The notes: generated by a model not told the origin, from the letters alone. A stretch of DNA of 64,000 nt from Calothrix sp. PCC 7716 (GCF_019977735.1 NZ_AP025018.1:7692580-7756579), one strand, 5' to 3'. Shown: positions 44,608-53,858, counted from the first letter of the stretch. Numbers and translations are program-made.

Positions 44608-45315
44608 TTAGCTTATTCTTCCGTATTTTGCGGTGACGATATTATTTGGGTTTTTTTCGTTGTGTTGCCATGCCCACATTTGGTCGCCATACGAAAAGTG
44701 CCACCATTCACGTGGGTTACGATAAAAACCTGCTTTTTCCATGACTTCGCACAATAGTTTGCGGTTTGAGTGATATTGGTTTGAAGTAGAATCATTGTGA
44801 TTATCGTAGTAGTTGGGGAGTGACCTATCAGACATTTCATCGATAGGTGAACCCATATCAAGAATTTCTTGACTTTCATTTACTAAAGTTACATCGAGTG
44901 CGGCGCCTGTACTATGAGGGGGTGGGGTTTTAAGGTCTAAACTTGGTACAGCCCAAATTTTATAAACTTCTTCCCAAGCTTGTTGACGCTGTATTGAAGT
45001 TAAATCCGATTCGATTAAATTTCTTTGTTGAATCCAAGATGTAAAGCTATAATCGACCATAAATTGCTGCACTGCGATTGGACGATAAGCATCAAATATC
45101 TGGATTTGCCAGTTATGATACTTTTGTTGTAGGTAATTTTGAGCTTCAATTAAACACTTTATTACACTCTGTCTTAAGAAGTATGGTGAGTATTGCCCGT
45201 AAGGGGCGCCTAATTTTTCGTATGGGTGAGGTGTTTCTACGGCAAATTTTTCTAAAGGTATTTTTATTAATGGTTCGCCGCATTCGATAATCGGTATATT
45301 GTTATATGGTCGCAT
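44608..45315 (-). CDS. D-Ala-D-Ala dipeptidase (VanX/DdpX-like, M15)
   Basis: 235 residues. The zinc-binding set is visible: 'HSTGAALDVTLV' (His and Asp of SxHxxGxAxD) and 'EWWHFSYGDQMW' (catalytic Glu and third His). 'IFDAYRPIAVQQFMVDYS' is the conserved substrate-side loop. The enzyme hydrolyses D-Ala-D-Ala or murein dipeptides and takes part in cell-wall recycling. No export signal was noticed, so it is likely cytoplasmic. Confidence 0.9.
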   Translation of the reverse strand: MRPYNNIPIIECGEPLIKIPLEKFAVETPHPYEKLGAPYGQYSPYFLRQSVIKCLIEAQNYLQQKYHNWQIQIFDAYRPIAVQQFMVDYSFTSWIQQRNLIESDLTSIQRQQAWEEVYKIWAVPSLDLKTPPPHSTGAALDVTLVNESQEILDMGSPIDEMSDRSLPNYYDNHNDSTSNQYHSNRKLLCEVMEKAGFYRNPREWWHFSYGDQMWAWQHNEKNPNNIVTAKYGRIS

Positions 45316-45316
45316 T

Positions 45317-45340
45317 ACGGAGTTAGGAGTTAGGAGTTAG
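45317..45340. repeat. GAGTTAGG short tandem repeat
   Basis: GAGTTAGGAGTTAGGAGTTAG, about 2.6 copies of an 8-mer, between the dipeptidase and yidD genes. Confidence 0.6.
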
Positions 45341-45582
45341 TTATTGTCATGGTTTTTACATGAACATGAGGATTCGGGTACTGGGTCGTAGCCACCTGGG
45401 TGGAAAGGATGACAGCGTAAAATGCGCTTTGTGGCTAACCAAGTACCTTTGATGGCACCAAATCTTTCGATAGCTTGAATGGCGTACATTGAACAAGTTG
45501 GTTGAAAGCGACAAGTTGGCGGAAATAGGGGAGAGATAAACATCCTATAACCGCGAATCAACCAAATAAATAACTGCTTCAT
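45337..45582 (-). CDS. yidD: Membrane protein insertion efficiency factor YidD
   Basis: 81 residues. '[31 protein letters not shown]' and '[24 protein letters not shown]' are the YidD signature with its conserved cysteines. It helps YidC-dependent membrane insertion at the inner surface of the membrane. It lies near the phytol kinase gene, divergent from it. Confidence 0.94.
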   Translation of the reverse strand: MKQLFIWLIRGYRMFISPLFPPTCRFQPTCSMYAIQAIERFGAIKGTWLATKRILRCHPFHPGGYDPVPESSCSCKNHDNN

Positions 45583-45644
45583 TTTAAATGTAAACTGGAA
45601 CTATAAAAGACAAAATTTACTGTTTATTATTTAGTGTTGTATCT

Positions 45645-46364
45645 TTGATAACTTTACTTACTGATTTAGATTCAAGTTACCCTTTGTGGCTGCAAATTTC
45701 TAGTGTTGCAGCTTGGGTTGGGTTTGTCCTGTCTCTCGCATGGGTCGTTAGCCGTACTGTGAGTAAAGACACTGAAATTTTGCGAAAGATTGTTCACATT
45801 GGCACAGGTAACGTAATTTTACTGGCATGGTGGCTTGATATACCCGCTATTTTAGGCATTACTGCTTCGATTTTAGCAGGCGCCATAACGCTATTATCTT
45901 ATCGCTTTCCGATCTTACCCGGTATCAATAGTGTGGGGCGCAAAAGCTTAGGCACGTTTTTTTACGCTGTGAGTATTGGTATCTTAATCGCGTGGTTTTG
46001 GTATCTCAATCAGCCTTACTACGCAGCGTTAGGTATCTTAATAATGACGTGGGGTGATGGTTCTGCCGCACTAGTAGGACAGCGTTTTGGGAAACATAAA
46101 TATACAGTTCTAGGCGGGCAAAAAAGCTGGGAAGGTTCATTGTCAATGACCTTCGTCAGCTTTGTTATCTCTAGTTTGATTTTATATAGCGTTCAAGGCA
46201 ATATTTGGCAAACTTGGGTTGTGTCCTTAATTGTTGCTGTCGTGGCAACAGTTTTAGAAGCATTTTCCTTCCTAGGTATTGATAATTTAACCGTCCCTTT
46301 AGGAACTGCTGCCCTAGCCTTTTACCTCAACCAGGTAATGTACGTCACGCACCTCATTAATTAA
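45645..46364 (+). CDS. Phytol/dolichol kinase-like membrane enzyme (VTE5-like)
   Basis: 239 residues from TTG 45645; no ATG was found in frame upstream. Six to seven hydrophobic helices, with 'LRKIVHIGTGNVILLAWW' and 'TWGDGSAALVGQRFGKHKY' followed by 'KSWEGSLSM', the conserved blocks of CDP-diacylglycerol/dolichol-kinase-like enzymes. In cyanobacteria the homologue phosphorylates phytol released from chlorophyll for reuse in tocopherol and chlorophyll. The TTG start is a mild uncertainty. Confidence 0.85.
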   Translation: MITLLTDLDSSYPLWLQISSVAAWVGFVLSLAWVVSRTVSKDTEILRKIVHIGTGNVILLAWWLDIPAILGITASILAGAITLLSYRFPILPGINSVGRKSLGTFFYAVSIGILIAWFWYLNQPYYAALGILIMTWGDGSAALVGQRFGKHKYTVLGGQKSWEGSLSMTFVSFVISSLILYSVQGNIWQTWVVSLIVAVVATVLEAFSFLGIDNLTVPLGTAALAFYLNQVMYVTHLIN

Positions 46365-46735
46365 TGGCCATACCCGTTATTGTGGTACCCATTATTGTGG
46401 TACCCGTTATTGTGATACCCATTATTGTGAGAACCATGACCGTACTTTTTGTGACCACTATGACGGTAGTAATTGGTTTGATGGTAGCCATTATGGCGAG
46501 GACGGTAGTAATTTTGCTGCTTATACCCGCCATATGACTGACGTTTGTAACGAGGTTTGCAATTAGATTGGTAGTTATAGTTGTTGGCGTAGTATTGAGG
46601 CGCCGAATCTTGTACATTTTGTGCGACTTCTGATTGTGCGCTAGTTTGGGGAGTTACTGCTGCTTGTGCAGAAACTGTGCTAATCCCCAAATAAGCGGGC
46701 AACATGAGGGCGCCAACTGCTAATTTCCAAAGCAT
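46361..46735 (-). CDS. Secreted Asn/Gly/Tyr/His-repeat protein
   Basis: 124 residues. Signal peptide 'MLWKLAVGALMLPAYLGIST' with cleavage near 'SAQA'. The mature chain is rich in Tyr, Asn, His and Gly, and its last 20 residues are four tandem HNNGY pentads ('SHNNGYHNNGYHNNGYHNNGYGH'-like, shown here in parts: HNNGY x4). A 15-bp DNA repeat encodes them. Such tails suit a cell-surface or metal-binding role, but no function is known. The convergent phytol kinase gene overlaps its 3' end by 4 bases. Confidence 0.65.
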   Translation of the reverse strand: MLWKLAVGALMLPAYLGISTVSAQAAVTPQTSAQSEVAQNVQDSAPQYYANNYNYQSNCKPRYKRQSYGGYKQQNYYRPRHNGYHQTNYYRHSGHKKYGHGSHNNGYHNNGYHNNGYHNNGYGH

Positions 46736-47326
46736 TATGTTTTACTCCTGATAATGTTTAGCGTTTGAATGCAAGAGATATAATTGTCTGTAGCGTGCTA
46801 CTTGCTTTTATGCTCAAACTGTGGACGTTTTAGATTTATATGCAGCATTTAACTGCTGCAAATGATTTTCGCCAATTAATAAAAATCTTGAATCTAAAAT
46901 CCTTCGTTAATTTCTGTCCCATTGGTAGAAGCTTTAAGAAATAGTTATCACAATACTCACAGTCAATATGGTTACTCGTGAGCGCAAGTGTACTTTTCAC
47001 GGTATTTTTATCTTTTATTTAGAAATCGAAACCGGGTTTATTGTAAAAACCCGGTTACTTTGATAAATTGTTAAGTTTTAATAAAATTTGTAGGTAAGCG
47101 TGTGTAGCTTTATGAGCCGCATAGTGCAGAACCTAGACAGTAGGACTGCGGATTTGTAAAAGGAATAGCAGAATATACTGCATGAGACAGAATATAAAAT
47201 AACCAAACTCACTACCCGTAGGCAGAGTAAAAATGAAGCGTTGCCAGACAAGATAAAACATAAATATGACGTAGCGCGAGTCAGTAAATCATTAAATTTT
47301 CATAAAAATAAAGCAACGTAATTATA
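46736..47326. other. 590-bp non-coding gap
   Basis: No credible reading frame in this gap. It holds one strong hairpin, AACCGGGTTT/AAACCCGGTT (47030-47056, 10-bp arms), related to the AGAAACC-GGTTTCT family. The rest is AT-rich with no clear promoter pair. Confidence 0.6.
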
Positions 47327-47938
47327 ATGACCTTTTTTAATTATTCAGTACCACCGTTACGCCGTAAACAAGCCACTCTAGATATACATGATATCAAGGG
47401 ACTTTGGCTTGTAAATTGGCAAATAGGCTCTTTTCGACTTTATTCTAATTTTTATACCCGCATTGACCAAGCATTTTTGGTGTGGAGCTTACTGCTTATT
47501 CCAATGTTTATAACAGCCCAGTTTCTACCAGTCGATTGGAGTCTACAAGCAACATTATGGTCGATTCTTAGCTTTGTTGGCACTATTGTGATGATGAGTT
47601 GGTCGCATTACTGGGTAAAGCGCAGACAAGTGGAATGGTTGCTGTACTTGTGGGCAGCATTAATGCTAATAGGAATTATTCTAACTGATTTAGGTATTTC
47701 TTTTGGTTGGGGAGAAATACTGCTGAATTTATGTCCGTTGTGGTTAGGACTTAGTGCTACTGGATATTTATGTACTGGTTTAGCTGTACGTTCTCGCACG
47801 CTTTTAATAACAGGCGCCGTACATTTACTAGGTATATATATACTAAGATTCATTGGGGAATGGCAATTTTTAGCAACAGGTGCTTTGATGGCATTTTGCT
47901 TACTATTACTGGCAGAATTTGAATGGGACCATTTGTAA
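47327..47938 (+). CDS. Hypothetical six-helix membrane protein
   Basis: 203 residues. A soluble N-terminus (about 1-45) precedes six hydrophobic helices, including 'AFLVWSLLLIPMFITAQFL', 'VEWLLYLWAALMLIGII' and 'GALMAFCLLLLAEFEWDHL'. I recognise no family motif. Function unknown. A strong palindrome follows its stop at once. Confidence 0.7.
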   Translation: MTFFNYSVPPLRRKQATLDIHDIKGLWLVNWQIGSFRLYSNFYTRIDQAFLVWSLLLIPMFITAQFLPVDWSLQATLWSILSFVGTIVMMSWSHYWVKRRQVEWLLYLWAALMLIGIILTDLGISFGWGEILLNLCPLWLGLSATGYLCTGLAVRSRTLLITGAVHLLGIYILRFIGEWQFLATGALMAFCLLLLAEFEWDHL

Positions 47939-47944
47939 AAACCG

Positions 47945-47977
47945 AGAAACCGGGTTTCTTTAAAAAACCCGGTTTCT
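47945..47977. terminator. AGAAACCGGGTTT / AAACCCGGTTTCT hairpin
   Basis: Perfect 13-bp arms around a 7-base loop, 6 bases after the membrane-protein stop and before the convergent small gene. It may act as a bidirectional 3' end. Related copies are at 25329 and 47030. Confidence 0.7.
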
Positions 47978-47995
47978 AAATAATTATTTTTTTAC

Positions 47996-48145
47996 TTACA
48001 ACTTGTCAACGTGACCTTTAAACGGTTCACCACTGAAAGGTTGTACACCAATATTTGGATAAGAATCGTGCGTAGGAGCAAAAATTTCCATCGCAGCTTC
48101 ACTAATATACTGGGTGACGACTGCTACAATCTTCGAGATAGACAT
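47996..48145 (-). CDS. Small soluble protein, 49 residues
   Basis: ATG at 48145, preceded by AGGGG on the coding strand, opens 'MSISKIVAVVTQYISEAAMEIF', ending with 'YPNIGVQPFSGEPFKGHVDKL'. The 'YPxxGVQPFxGEP' ending is one I associate with short conserved cyanobacterial peptides of unknown function. It was too short for routine gene calls. It is convergent with the membrane-protein gene. Confidence 0.6.
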   Translation of the reverse strand: MSISKIVAVVTQYISEAAMEIFAPTHDSYPNIGVQPFSGEPFKGHVDKL

Positions 48146-48638
48146 AACACTATACCCCTTGTGTGATTTCTTTAATCACTATTTTTTTGTGATATTCATA
48201 CTCTAGTTCCGATGACATTAGTTAGCTTATATTTGCAACATATTTAAATTAGATGCAATATTACTTGAAGTTATTGTGAAGTTCTACTACTGTTTTTTAT
48301 ATTTTTCGTAACATAGCTTTTGTTATAAGTAGTTTGGGTTAACTCACCGGAATGCACCTACCGTCAGGCTTGGGTAAGGTGGGCAGTGCCAGCCCTACGC
48401 CATAATAGGCGTTACAAGCTTTTTCATTCTCAATAAGCGCGTCTGTGCAAGATGCCAGTTAGGTAAAGTTAGGTATAACTATTACAAAATGTTAAATATT
48501 CTATTAATTTAGCATTATATTTACCGTAAATATACTATTTCAGCCAGGTTGTCTACTTTCTAGCTTTTGTCACTTGACATTATTTTTGGTGAAAACTACC
48601 ATAATTGTTATAAGCATTCTTCGGAGGCGCCTTTGACA
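48146..48638. promoter_or_regulatory. Leader region of the NAD operon
   Basis: About 490 bases without a gene. It contains a GGGCAGTGCC element (about 48381) of the GTGGACAGTGCCCAC family and an exact palindrome ATATTTA-CCG-TAAATAT (48517-48533), about 105 bases upstream of pncB. The palindrome is a candidate operator, for example for the NrtR-like protein of the same operon. The family consensus was not checked. Confidence 0.45.
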
Positions 48639-50042
48639 ATGACCATTTATTCGGGGTTGGGCTATCTGGAAAGAGACATGCAGCAATCATCGCTATTTGT
48701 GAGTGAGGATGATTGTAGTTTGCTGACAGACCTTTACCAGTTAACAATGTCAGCTTGTTATGTAGGTGAAGGGGTTGAAAACAAAAGAGCGAGTTTTGAG
48801 CTATTTGTGCGTCGTTTACCATCGGGGTTTGGTTATTTGATTGCAATGGGTTTGGCGCAAGCGTTGGAGTATTTGGAGAAATTGCGGTTTAATGAGACGC
48901 AAATAGAAGCTTTGAAGCGAACTTCTATTTTTGATAATGCACCAGATAGATTTTGGAAACTACTAGAAAACGCTCGGTTTACTGGTGATGTTTGGGCGGT
49001 TCCAGAAGGTACCGCTGTCTTTGAGAATGAACCATTTTTACGGGTTGAGGCGCCTCTATGGCAAGCGCAATTAGTAGAGACGTATTTATTGAATACAATT
49101 AATTATCAAACTTTGATTGCAACACGTGCAGCACGTATTCGTGATGTGGCTGGTGAAAATGCGACGCTGTTGGAGTTTGGAACGCGACGTGCGTTTAGTC
49201 CTCAAGGCGCCGTATGGGCAGCACGTGCAGCGTTAGCGGCAGGTTTAGATGCTACATCAAATGTGTTCGCTGCGTTACAGTTAGGTACGCAACCGAGTGG
49301 TACGATGGCTCATGCGTTGGTTATGGCACTTTCAGCACTCGATGGTAGTGAAGACCAGGCGTTTACGGCATTCCATCGTTATTTTCCTGGTGCGGCATTA
49401 TTAATAGATACATATGATACGGTAGCGGCAGCTAAAAAGTTAGGTGAGAAATTAAATTCTGGAGAAATAGAATTGGCAGGGGTTAGGCTTGATTCTGGGG
49501 ATTTAGTAAATTTGTCAAATCAAGTACGTTCTTACTTACCAAATGTACCCATTTTTGCCAGTGGAGATTTGGATGAGTGGGAAATTAGCCGTTTGAAAGC
49601 AGCAGGCGCCCAAATTGACGGTTATGGTTTAGGTACAAAACTAGTAACGGGTTCTCCTGTGAATGGAGTTTATAAATTAGTAGAGATAGATAGTATACCT
49701 GTAATGAAGCAGTCGAGCGGTAAAGCAACATACCCAGGACGAAAACAAATTTTTCGACGTTATGTAAAGAATAACAATGGTATTAAACTAGAAAACGACC
49801 GTTTGGGGTTAATGACAGAAGAACCATTAGAAGGAGAACAACCTTTATTACAAGTATTTATCAAAGAAGGTATACGTATAAAACAGCAAGAAGACTTAGC
49901 TACTATCAAAAAACGTACTCAAGCGCAAGTAGCAAGCTTACCTGAGCAAATAAGACAAATAGAAAATAGCCATACACCGAAAATTGTAATATCAGAAGAT
50001 TTAGAACAACTGACTCAAATAACTAAAAAAAATCAGAACTAA
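48639..50042 (+). CDS. pncB: Nicotinate phosphoribosyltransferase
   Basis: 467 residues from ATG 48639, preceded by GGAGG (48623-48627); a reading from 48567 is also open. 'LLTDLYQLTMSACYV', 'RASFELFVRRLPSGFGYLIAMGL', 'LEFGTRRAFSPQGA' and 'GVRLDSGDLVNLS' are typical blocks of the cyanobacterial/Pnc1-type enzyme. It converts nicotinate and PRPP to nicotinate mononucleotide, the first salvage step to NAD. Next gene nadD begins 4 bases later. Confidence 0.92.
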   Translation: MTIYSGLGYLERDMQQSSLFVSEDDCSLLTDLYQLTMSACYVGEGVENKRASFELFVRRLPSGFGYLIAMGLAQALEYLEKLRFNETQIEALKRTSIFDNAPDRFWKLLENARFTGDVWAVPEGTAVFENEPFLRVEAPLWQAQLVETYLLNTINYQTLIATRAARIRDVAGENATLLEFGTRRAFSPQGAVWAARAALAAGLDATSNVFAALQLGTQPSGTMAHALVMALSALDGSEDQAFTAFHRYFPGAALLIDTYDTVAAAKKLGEKLNSGEIELAGVRLDSGDLVNLSNQVRSYLPNVPIFASGDLDEWEISRLKAAGAQIDGYGLGTKLVTGSPVNGVYKLVEIDSIPVMKQSSGKATYPGRKQIFRRYVKNNNGIKLENDRLGLMTEEPLEGEQPLLQVFIKEGIRIKQQEDLATIKKRTQAQVASLPEQIRQIENSHTPKIVISEDLEQLTQITKKNQN

Positions 50043-50045
50043 CTT

Positions 50046-50654
50046 ATGCAAATAGCATTATTTGGAACAAGTGCTGACCCGCCAACTGCTGGACATCAAA
50101 AAGTATTAAAATGGTTATCAGAGTGTTTTGATTTAGTTGCAGTATGGGCGGCAGAAAATCCTTTTAAATCGCATAAAGTATCATTAGAGCATCGCGTCAT
50201 AATGTTACAAATGCTTATTGATGGTATAGAGTCACACCCTAGTAATGTACATTTACAACAAGACCTCAGCAGCTTACGAACTTTAGAAACATTAGATAAA
50301 GCCAAGCAAAAATGGCATTCGGCAGAGTATACTCTAGTAGTTGGTTCAGATTTGCTTACTCAGCTACCCCGCTGGTATCGAATTGAAGATTTATTGCAAC
50401 AGGTAAAACTTTTGGTAATACCACGTCCAGGATATGCAATAAATGAAACTAGTATGCTTCGAGTAAAGCAACTAAGCGTTCAGGGGGGCGCCAAAATAAC
50501 AATTGCGCCAATAACTGGTTTAGATGTTTCTTCTACATCGTACCGGGAACACGGCAACTCTGATGCTTTAACACCATCTGTAATAGACTATATCAATCAA
50601 CAGCATTTGTACAAATGCCAGGACGTAACTCAAAATTGCCTGAACGCTCGCTAA
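50046..50654 (+). CDS. nadD: Nicotinate-nucleotide adenylyltransferase
   Basis: 202 residues. The nucleotidyltransferase motif is 'FGTSADPPTAGHQKVLKWL' (TxGH form) and the C-terminal 'VSSTSYRE' matches the ISSTxxR block. It adenylates nicotinate mononucleotide to deamido-NAD in the step between pncB and nadE. Its end overlaps the regulator gene by 40 bases. Confidence 0.9.
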   Translation: MQIALFGTSADPPTAGHQKVLKWLSECFDLVAVWAAENPFKSHKVSLEHRVIMLQMLIDGIESHPSNVHLQQDLSSLRTLETLDKAKQKWHSAEYTLVVGSDLLTQLPRWYRIEDLLQQVKLLVIPRPGYAINETSMLRVKQLSVQGGAKITIAPITGLDVSSTSYREHGNSDALTPSVIDYINQQHLYKCQDVTQNCLNAR

Positions 50655-51361
50655 ATCAACAATCTTTGGCAGATTTCAAAGTTGGTGTTGATAATGTGAT
50701 ATTTTCAGTAGACACTGCCCAAAATCGGCTATTAGTTCTGTTAGTAATGCGGCAGCAGCAGCCGTTTATAAATTCTTGGAGTCTTCCTGGTACCCTAGTA
50801 CGACAAGGAGAGTCGTTAGAAGATGCTGCCTACCGAATTATGTCAGAAAAAATTCGTGTGAATAATCTTTACTTAGAACAGTTATATACATTTGGTGGGC
50901 CGAAGCGTGACCCTAGGGAGGATTGTGATAGTTATGGAGTTAGATATTTATCGGTTAGTTATTTTGCTTTAGTCAGATTTGAAGAAGCCGAACTAATTGC
51001 TGATGGAGTGACTGGAATAGCTTGGTATCCTGTTAAAGATGTTCCATTACTAGCATTTGACCATAACGAAATTTTGACGTATGGACATCGGCGCCTGAAA
51101 AACAAGTTGGAATATAGTCCTGTTGCTTTTGATGTGTTGCCCGATATGTTTACTCTTAATGATTTGTATCAGTTATATACAACTGTTTTGGGTGAGAATT
51201 TTTCTGATTATTCTAATTTCCGTGCCCGACTTTTGAAGTTAGGGTTTTTGTCTGATACGGGTGTTAAAGTTTCTAGAGGGGCTGGGCGCCCTGCTTCATT
51301 ATATCGGTTTGATGCCGAAGCTTTCGCACCTTTTAAAAATAAACCTTTGGTTTTTATATAA
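50615..51361 (+). CDS. NrtR-like regulator (degenerate Nudix + winged helix)
   Basis: 248 residues. The first 150 form a Nudix domain ('NSWSLPGTLVRQGESLEDAAYRIM'-type box), but the catalytic REUxEExG glutamates are missing ('RIMSEKIRV'), so it is probably not a hydrolase. The C-terminal part (about 165-245: 'FDVLPDMFTLNDLYQLY' and 'FRARLLKLGFLSDTG') is the winged helix of NrtR, which represses NAD synthesis genes in response to ADP-ribose. Its location inside pncB-nadD-nadE supports this. Confidence 0.86.
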   Translation: MPGRNSKLPERSLNQQSLADFKVGVDNVIFSVDTAQNRLLVLLVMRQQQPFINSWSLPGTLVRQGESLEDAAYRIMSEKIRVNNLYLEQLYTFGGPKRDPREDCDSYGVRYLSVSYFALVRFEEAELIADGVTGIAWYPVKDVPLLAFDHNEILTYGHRRLKNKLEYSPVAFDVLPDMFTLNDLYQLYTTVLGENFSDYSNFRARLLKLGFLSDTGVKVSRGAGRPASLYRFDAEAFAPFKNKPLVFI

Positions 51362-51365
51362 AAAT

Positions 51366-51403
51366 ATTCGTTGTAAGCACTCGTTGTAAGCACTTTAGTG
51401 CTT
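51366..51403 (+). repeat. Two 13-bp tandem units ending in a hairpin
   Basis: TTCGTTGTAAGC and ACTCGTTGTAAGC in tandem (51366-51378, 51379-51391), then AAGCAC-TTTA-GTGCTT. Same element as 2323-2373. It lies just upstream of nadE, in a leader that an ORF reading from 51398 would translate. Confidence 0.8.
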
Positions 51404-51412
51404 CATAAAATT

Positions 51413-53113
51413 ATGAAAATTGCAATCGCACAACTTAATCCTATTATTGGTGATTTACCGCGAAACGCCGCCAAAATTCTAGATGCCGCACAAAAAGCAA
51501 CTCAGGAAGGCGCCCGTTTATTGTTAACTCCAGAACTTTCTTTATGCGGGTATCCACCTAGAGATTTGTTATTAAATCCTAGTTTTGTTGAGGCGATGAA
51601 TAGCACGTTGCAGCAATTAGCACGTGATATTCCAGAAAATTTAGCTGTGTTAGTTGGTACTGTTGAATCGAATTCGCAGGCTTATCTTAACGGTGGTAAA
51701 GGCTTATTTAATAGTATGGCACTACTGGATGAAGGCAGTATTAAACAAATTTTTCACAAACGTCTTTTACCAACATATGATGTTTTTGATGAACATCGCT
51801 ACTTTGAACCAGGGTTACAGCCTAATCACTTTACCTTAGATGGCGTTAACATTGGTGTTACCATCTGTGAGGACTTATGGAATGATGAAGAGTATTGGGG
51901 AAAACGTAGCTATGCCATCAACCCAATTGCAGATTTAGCGACTCTGGGTGTAGATTTTATCATCAATTTATCTGCTTCACCTTATAGCGTTAGCAAACAA
52001 AAGTTACGCGAAGCAATGCTACGATACAGCGCGATTCGATATAAGCATCCAATAATATATGTTAATCAAGTTGGTGGAAATGATGACCTATTATTTGATG
52101 GCAACAGTTTTGCACTCAACCGTGAAGGAGAAATTGTTTGTCGGGCAGCAGGTTTTGATACAGATTTAGTATATATTGAGTTTGATAGTAACTGTTCAGG
52201 GGGGCGCCACGACTTACTACCAAGTTCGATTATTTTAGAATGTGAAAGCGAAGACGAAGAAATTTGGCGTGCTTTAGTGTTAGGAGTTCGTGACTATGCC
52301 CAAAAATGTCGCTTTTCTAAAGCTATTTTAGGTTTAAGCGGTGGTATAGACTCTGCCCTTGTCGCTGCTATTGCTGCTGCCGCACTTGGTAAAGAAAATG
52401 TCCTCGGTATCTTAATGCCCTCACCCTACAGTTCCGACCATTCAATTAGTGATGCTTTAGCATTGGGTGATAATCTTGGTATAAAAACACAAACTATTCC
52501 GATTGGAAATTTGATGGAAGGGTTTGATAATGCTTTGGTAGGTTTATTTGCAGGTACAGAATTTGGGTTAGCTGAAGAAAATATTCAATCTCGAATTCGC
52601 GGTAACTTACTAATGGCAGTGGCAAACAAATTTGGCTATCTACTGCTTTCAACCGGCAATAAATCAGAAATGGCTGTAGGTTACTGTACTTTATACGGTG
52701 ACATGAATGGAGGACTCGCAGTTATTGCCGATGTTCCAAAAACACGAGTTTATTCATTATGTAACTGGTTAAACTCAAATACCGAAATTATCCCCAATAA
52801 TATATTAGTCAAACCACCAAGTGCGGAATTAAAACCCGGACAACTAGACCAAGACTCATTACCAGAATACGAAGTGTTAGATGATATTTTACAAAAACTC
52901 ATACACGAGCATCAATCTGCTACTCAAATAGTAGCTGCTGGACATGACGCTGCTACAGTAAACCGAGTTATTCAAATGGTCGCACGCGCTGAATTTAAAC
53001 GAAGACAGGCGCCACCAGGAATCAAAATAACAGACCGAGCGTTCGGTACAGGATGGCGAATGCCTATTGCTAGTAATTGGTTAGCTGTGAAGGGCGCCTA
53101 TCAAGCACCGTAG
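51413..53113 (+). CDS. nadE: Glutamine-hydrolysing NAD+ synthetase
   Basis: 566 residues from ATG 51413; the GTG at 51398 lies inside the repeat hairpin and is rejected. The N-terminal nitrilase domain has the Glu-Lys-Cys set ('LTPELSLCGYPPRD', 'FHKRLLPTYDVFDE', 'GVTICEDLWND'), and the synthetase domain has 'LGLSGGIDSALVAAI' P-loop. It amidates deamido-NAD using glutamine-derived ammonia, the last step to NAD. It closes the pncB-nadD-nrtR-like operon. Confidence 0.95.
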   Translation: MKIAIAQLNPIIGDLPRNAAKILDAAQKATQEGARLLLTPELSLCGYPPRDLLLNPSFVEAMNSTLQQLARDIPENLAVLVGTVESNSQAYLNGGKGLFNSMALLDEGSIKQIFHKRLLPTYDVFDEHRYFEPGLQPNHFTLDGVNIGVTICEDLWNDEEYWGKRSYAINPIADLATLGVDFIINLSASPYSVSKQKLREAMLRYSAIRYKHPIIYVNQVGGNDDLLFDGNSFALNREGEIVCRAAGFDTDLVYIEFDSNCSGGRHDLLPSSIILECESEDEEIWRALVLGVRDYAQKCRFSKAILGLSGGIDSALVAAIAAAALGKENVLGILMPSPYSSDHSISDALALGDNLGIKTQTIPIGNLMEGFDNALVGLFAGTEFGLAEENIQSRIRGNLLMAVANKFGYLLLSTGNKSEMAVGYCTLYGDMNGGLAVIADVPKTRVYSLCNWLNSNTEIIPNNILVKPPSAELKPGQLDQDSLPEYEVLDDILQKLIHEHQSATQIVAAGHDAATVNRVIQMVARAEFKRRQAPPGIKITDRAFGTGWRMPIASNWLAVKGAYQAP

Positions 53114-53163
53114 TTTAAACATACCTTAATATATTGCTTTGATGCTGGGATGTTTACGCAACA

Positions 53164-53457
53164 TCACACAGCATCGGCGCCACTTCCAGACTGAGAAATA
53201 CTATCCGAAATCTCGCTAACTTTGTTTTCTATAGTATTCAGTTTTCTTAAAATTGTGGGAAGGTCGCTATCTAAAGAGCTAAGAAGATTTGCAATACCGA
53301 TTGTTGCTCGTCGTAGTTCTGCTCGCTCCTCAAGGGCAAGATTCCCAGATTCAGCTAACCCTCCAATATCATGAGTTAGTTCTGCTATTCTATCTGCCAG
53401 TGCTTGAATAGCACAACTGTTTGATTCAACAATTTGCTGAAGCTCATTAAATTCCAT
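53164..53457 (-). CDS. Small coiled-coil protein
   Basis: 97 residues with heptad-like Leu/Ile spacing throughout ('IQALADRIAELTHDIGGL', 'LEERAELRRATIGIANLLSSL', 'ILRKLNTIENKVSEISDSI'), forming an almost continuous helix. It has no membrane helix and no recognised domain. Function unknown. Confidence 0.6.
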   Translation of the reverse strand: MEFNELQQIVESNSCAIQALADRIAELTHDIGGLAESGNLALEERAELRRATIGIANLLSSLDSDLPTILRKLNTIENKVSEISDSISQSGSGADAV

Positions 53458-53659
53458 TGGTAATTACTTTAATTTATTACTTTTATATAGTATCAGATTA
53501 CCCTAATATTTATGCACTCATTAGTCAACTATTTCATATTAAACATCGGTATAAAAGCATACTGTAAAATCAACTACATGATAATTATGTGTAGAAAAGT
53601 TGTGAAAAACCTGATTTATCCAGGGTTAGCTCTAGTTATAATAATAAATAATTATTTTT

Positions 53660-53686
53660 ACCACAGAGACACAGAGTACACAGAGA
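53660..53686. repeat. ACCACAGAGACACAGAG dispersed repeat
   Basis: Direct-orientation copy of the element at 41768. It sits upstream of a gene fragment. Confidence 0.7.
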
Positions 53687-53703
53687 ATTCCTTTAAAAAA
53701 TTG

Positions 53704-53800
53704 GGGTGGTACAACTTCTGTTATAGTCACAATTGAACCAGAAGTAGGAATTACACAACCAACCGGGAAACAGGTAATGACTGGTAGTGTTTCTCTGTAA
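53704..53800 (+). pseudogene. C-terminal gene fragment
   Basis: A stop-terminated frame here reads 'TTSVIVTIEPEVGITQPTGK' then 'QVMTGSVSL', with no start codon. The text looks like the end of a beta-rich protein and is cut by the repeat just upstream. I cannot name the parent gene. Confidence 0.35.
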
Positions 53801-53858
53801 ATTGTGAAAAAAACTTCATAACTAGTTCATTAACTAATTTTACATTGTCAAAAACCAA

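Noticed and set aside
51398-51412. GTG start for nadE
   Set aside because: Lies in the repeat hairpin; the ATG at 51413 aligns with the usual start of the nitrilase domain.
53512-53736. 74-residue reading frame
   Set aside because: It runs through the ACCACAGAGACACAGAG dispersed repeat and looks like translated repeat DNA.
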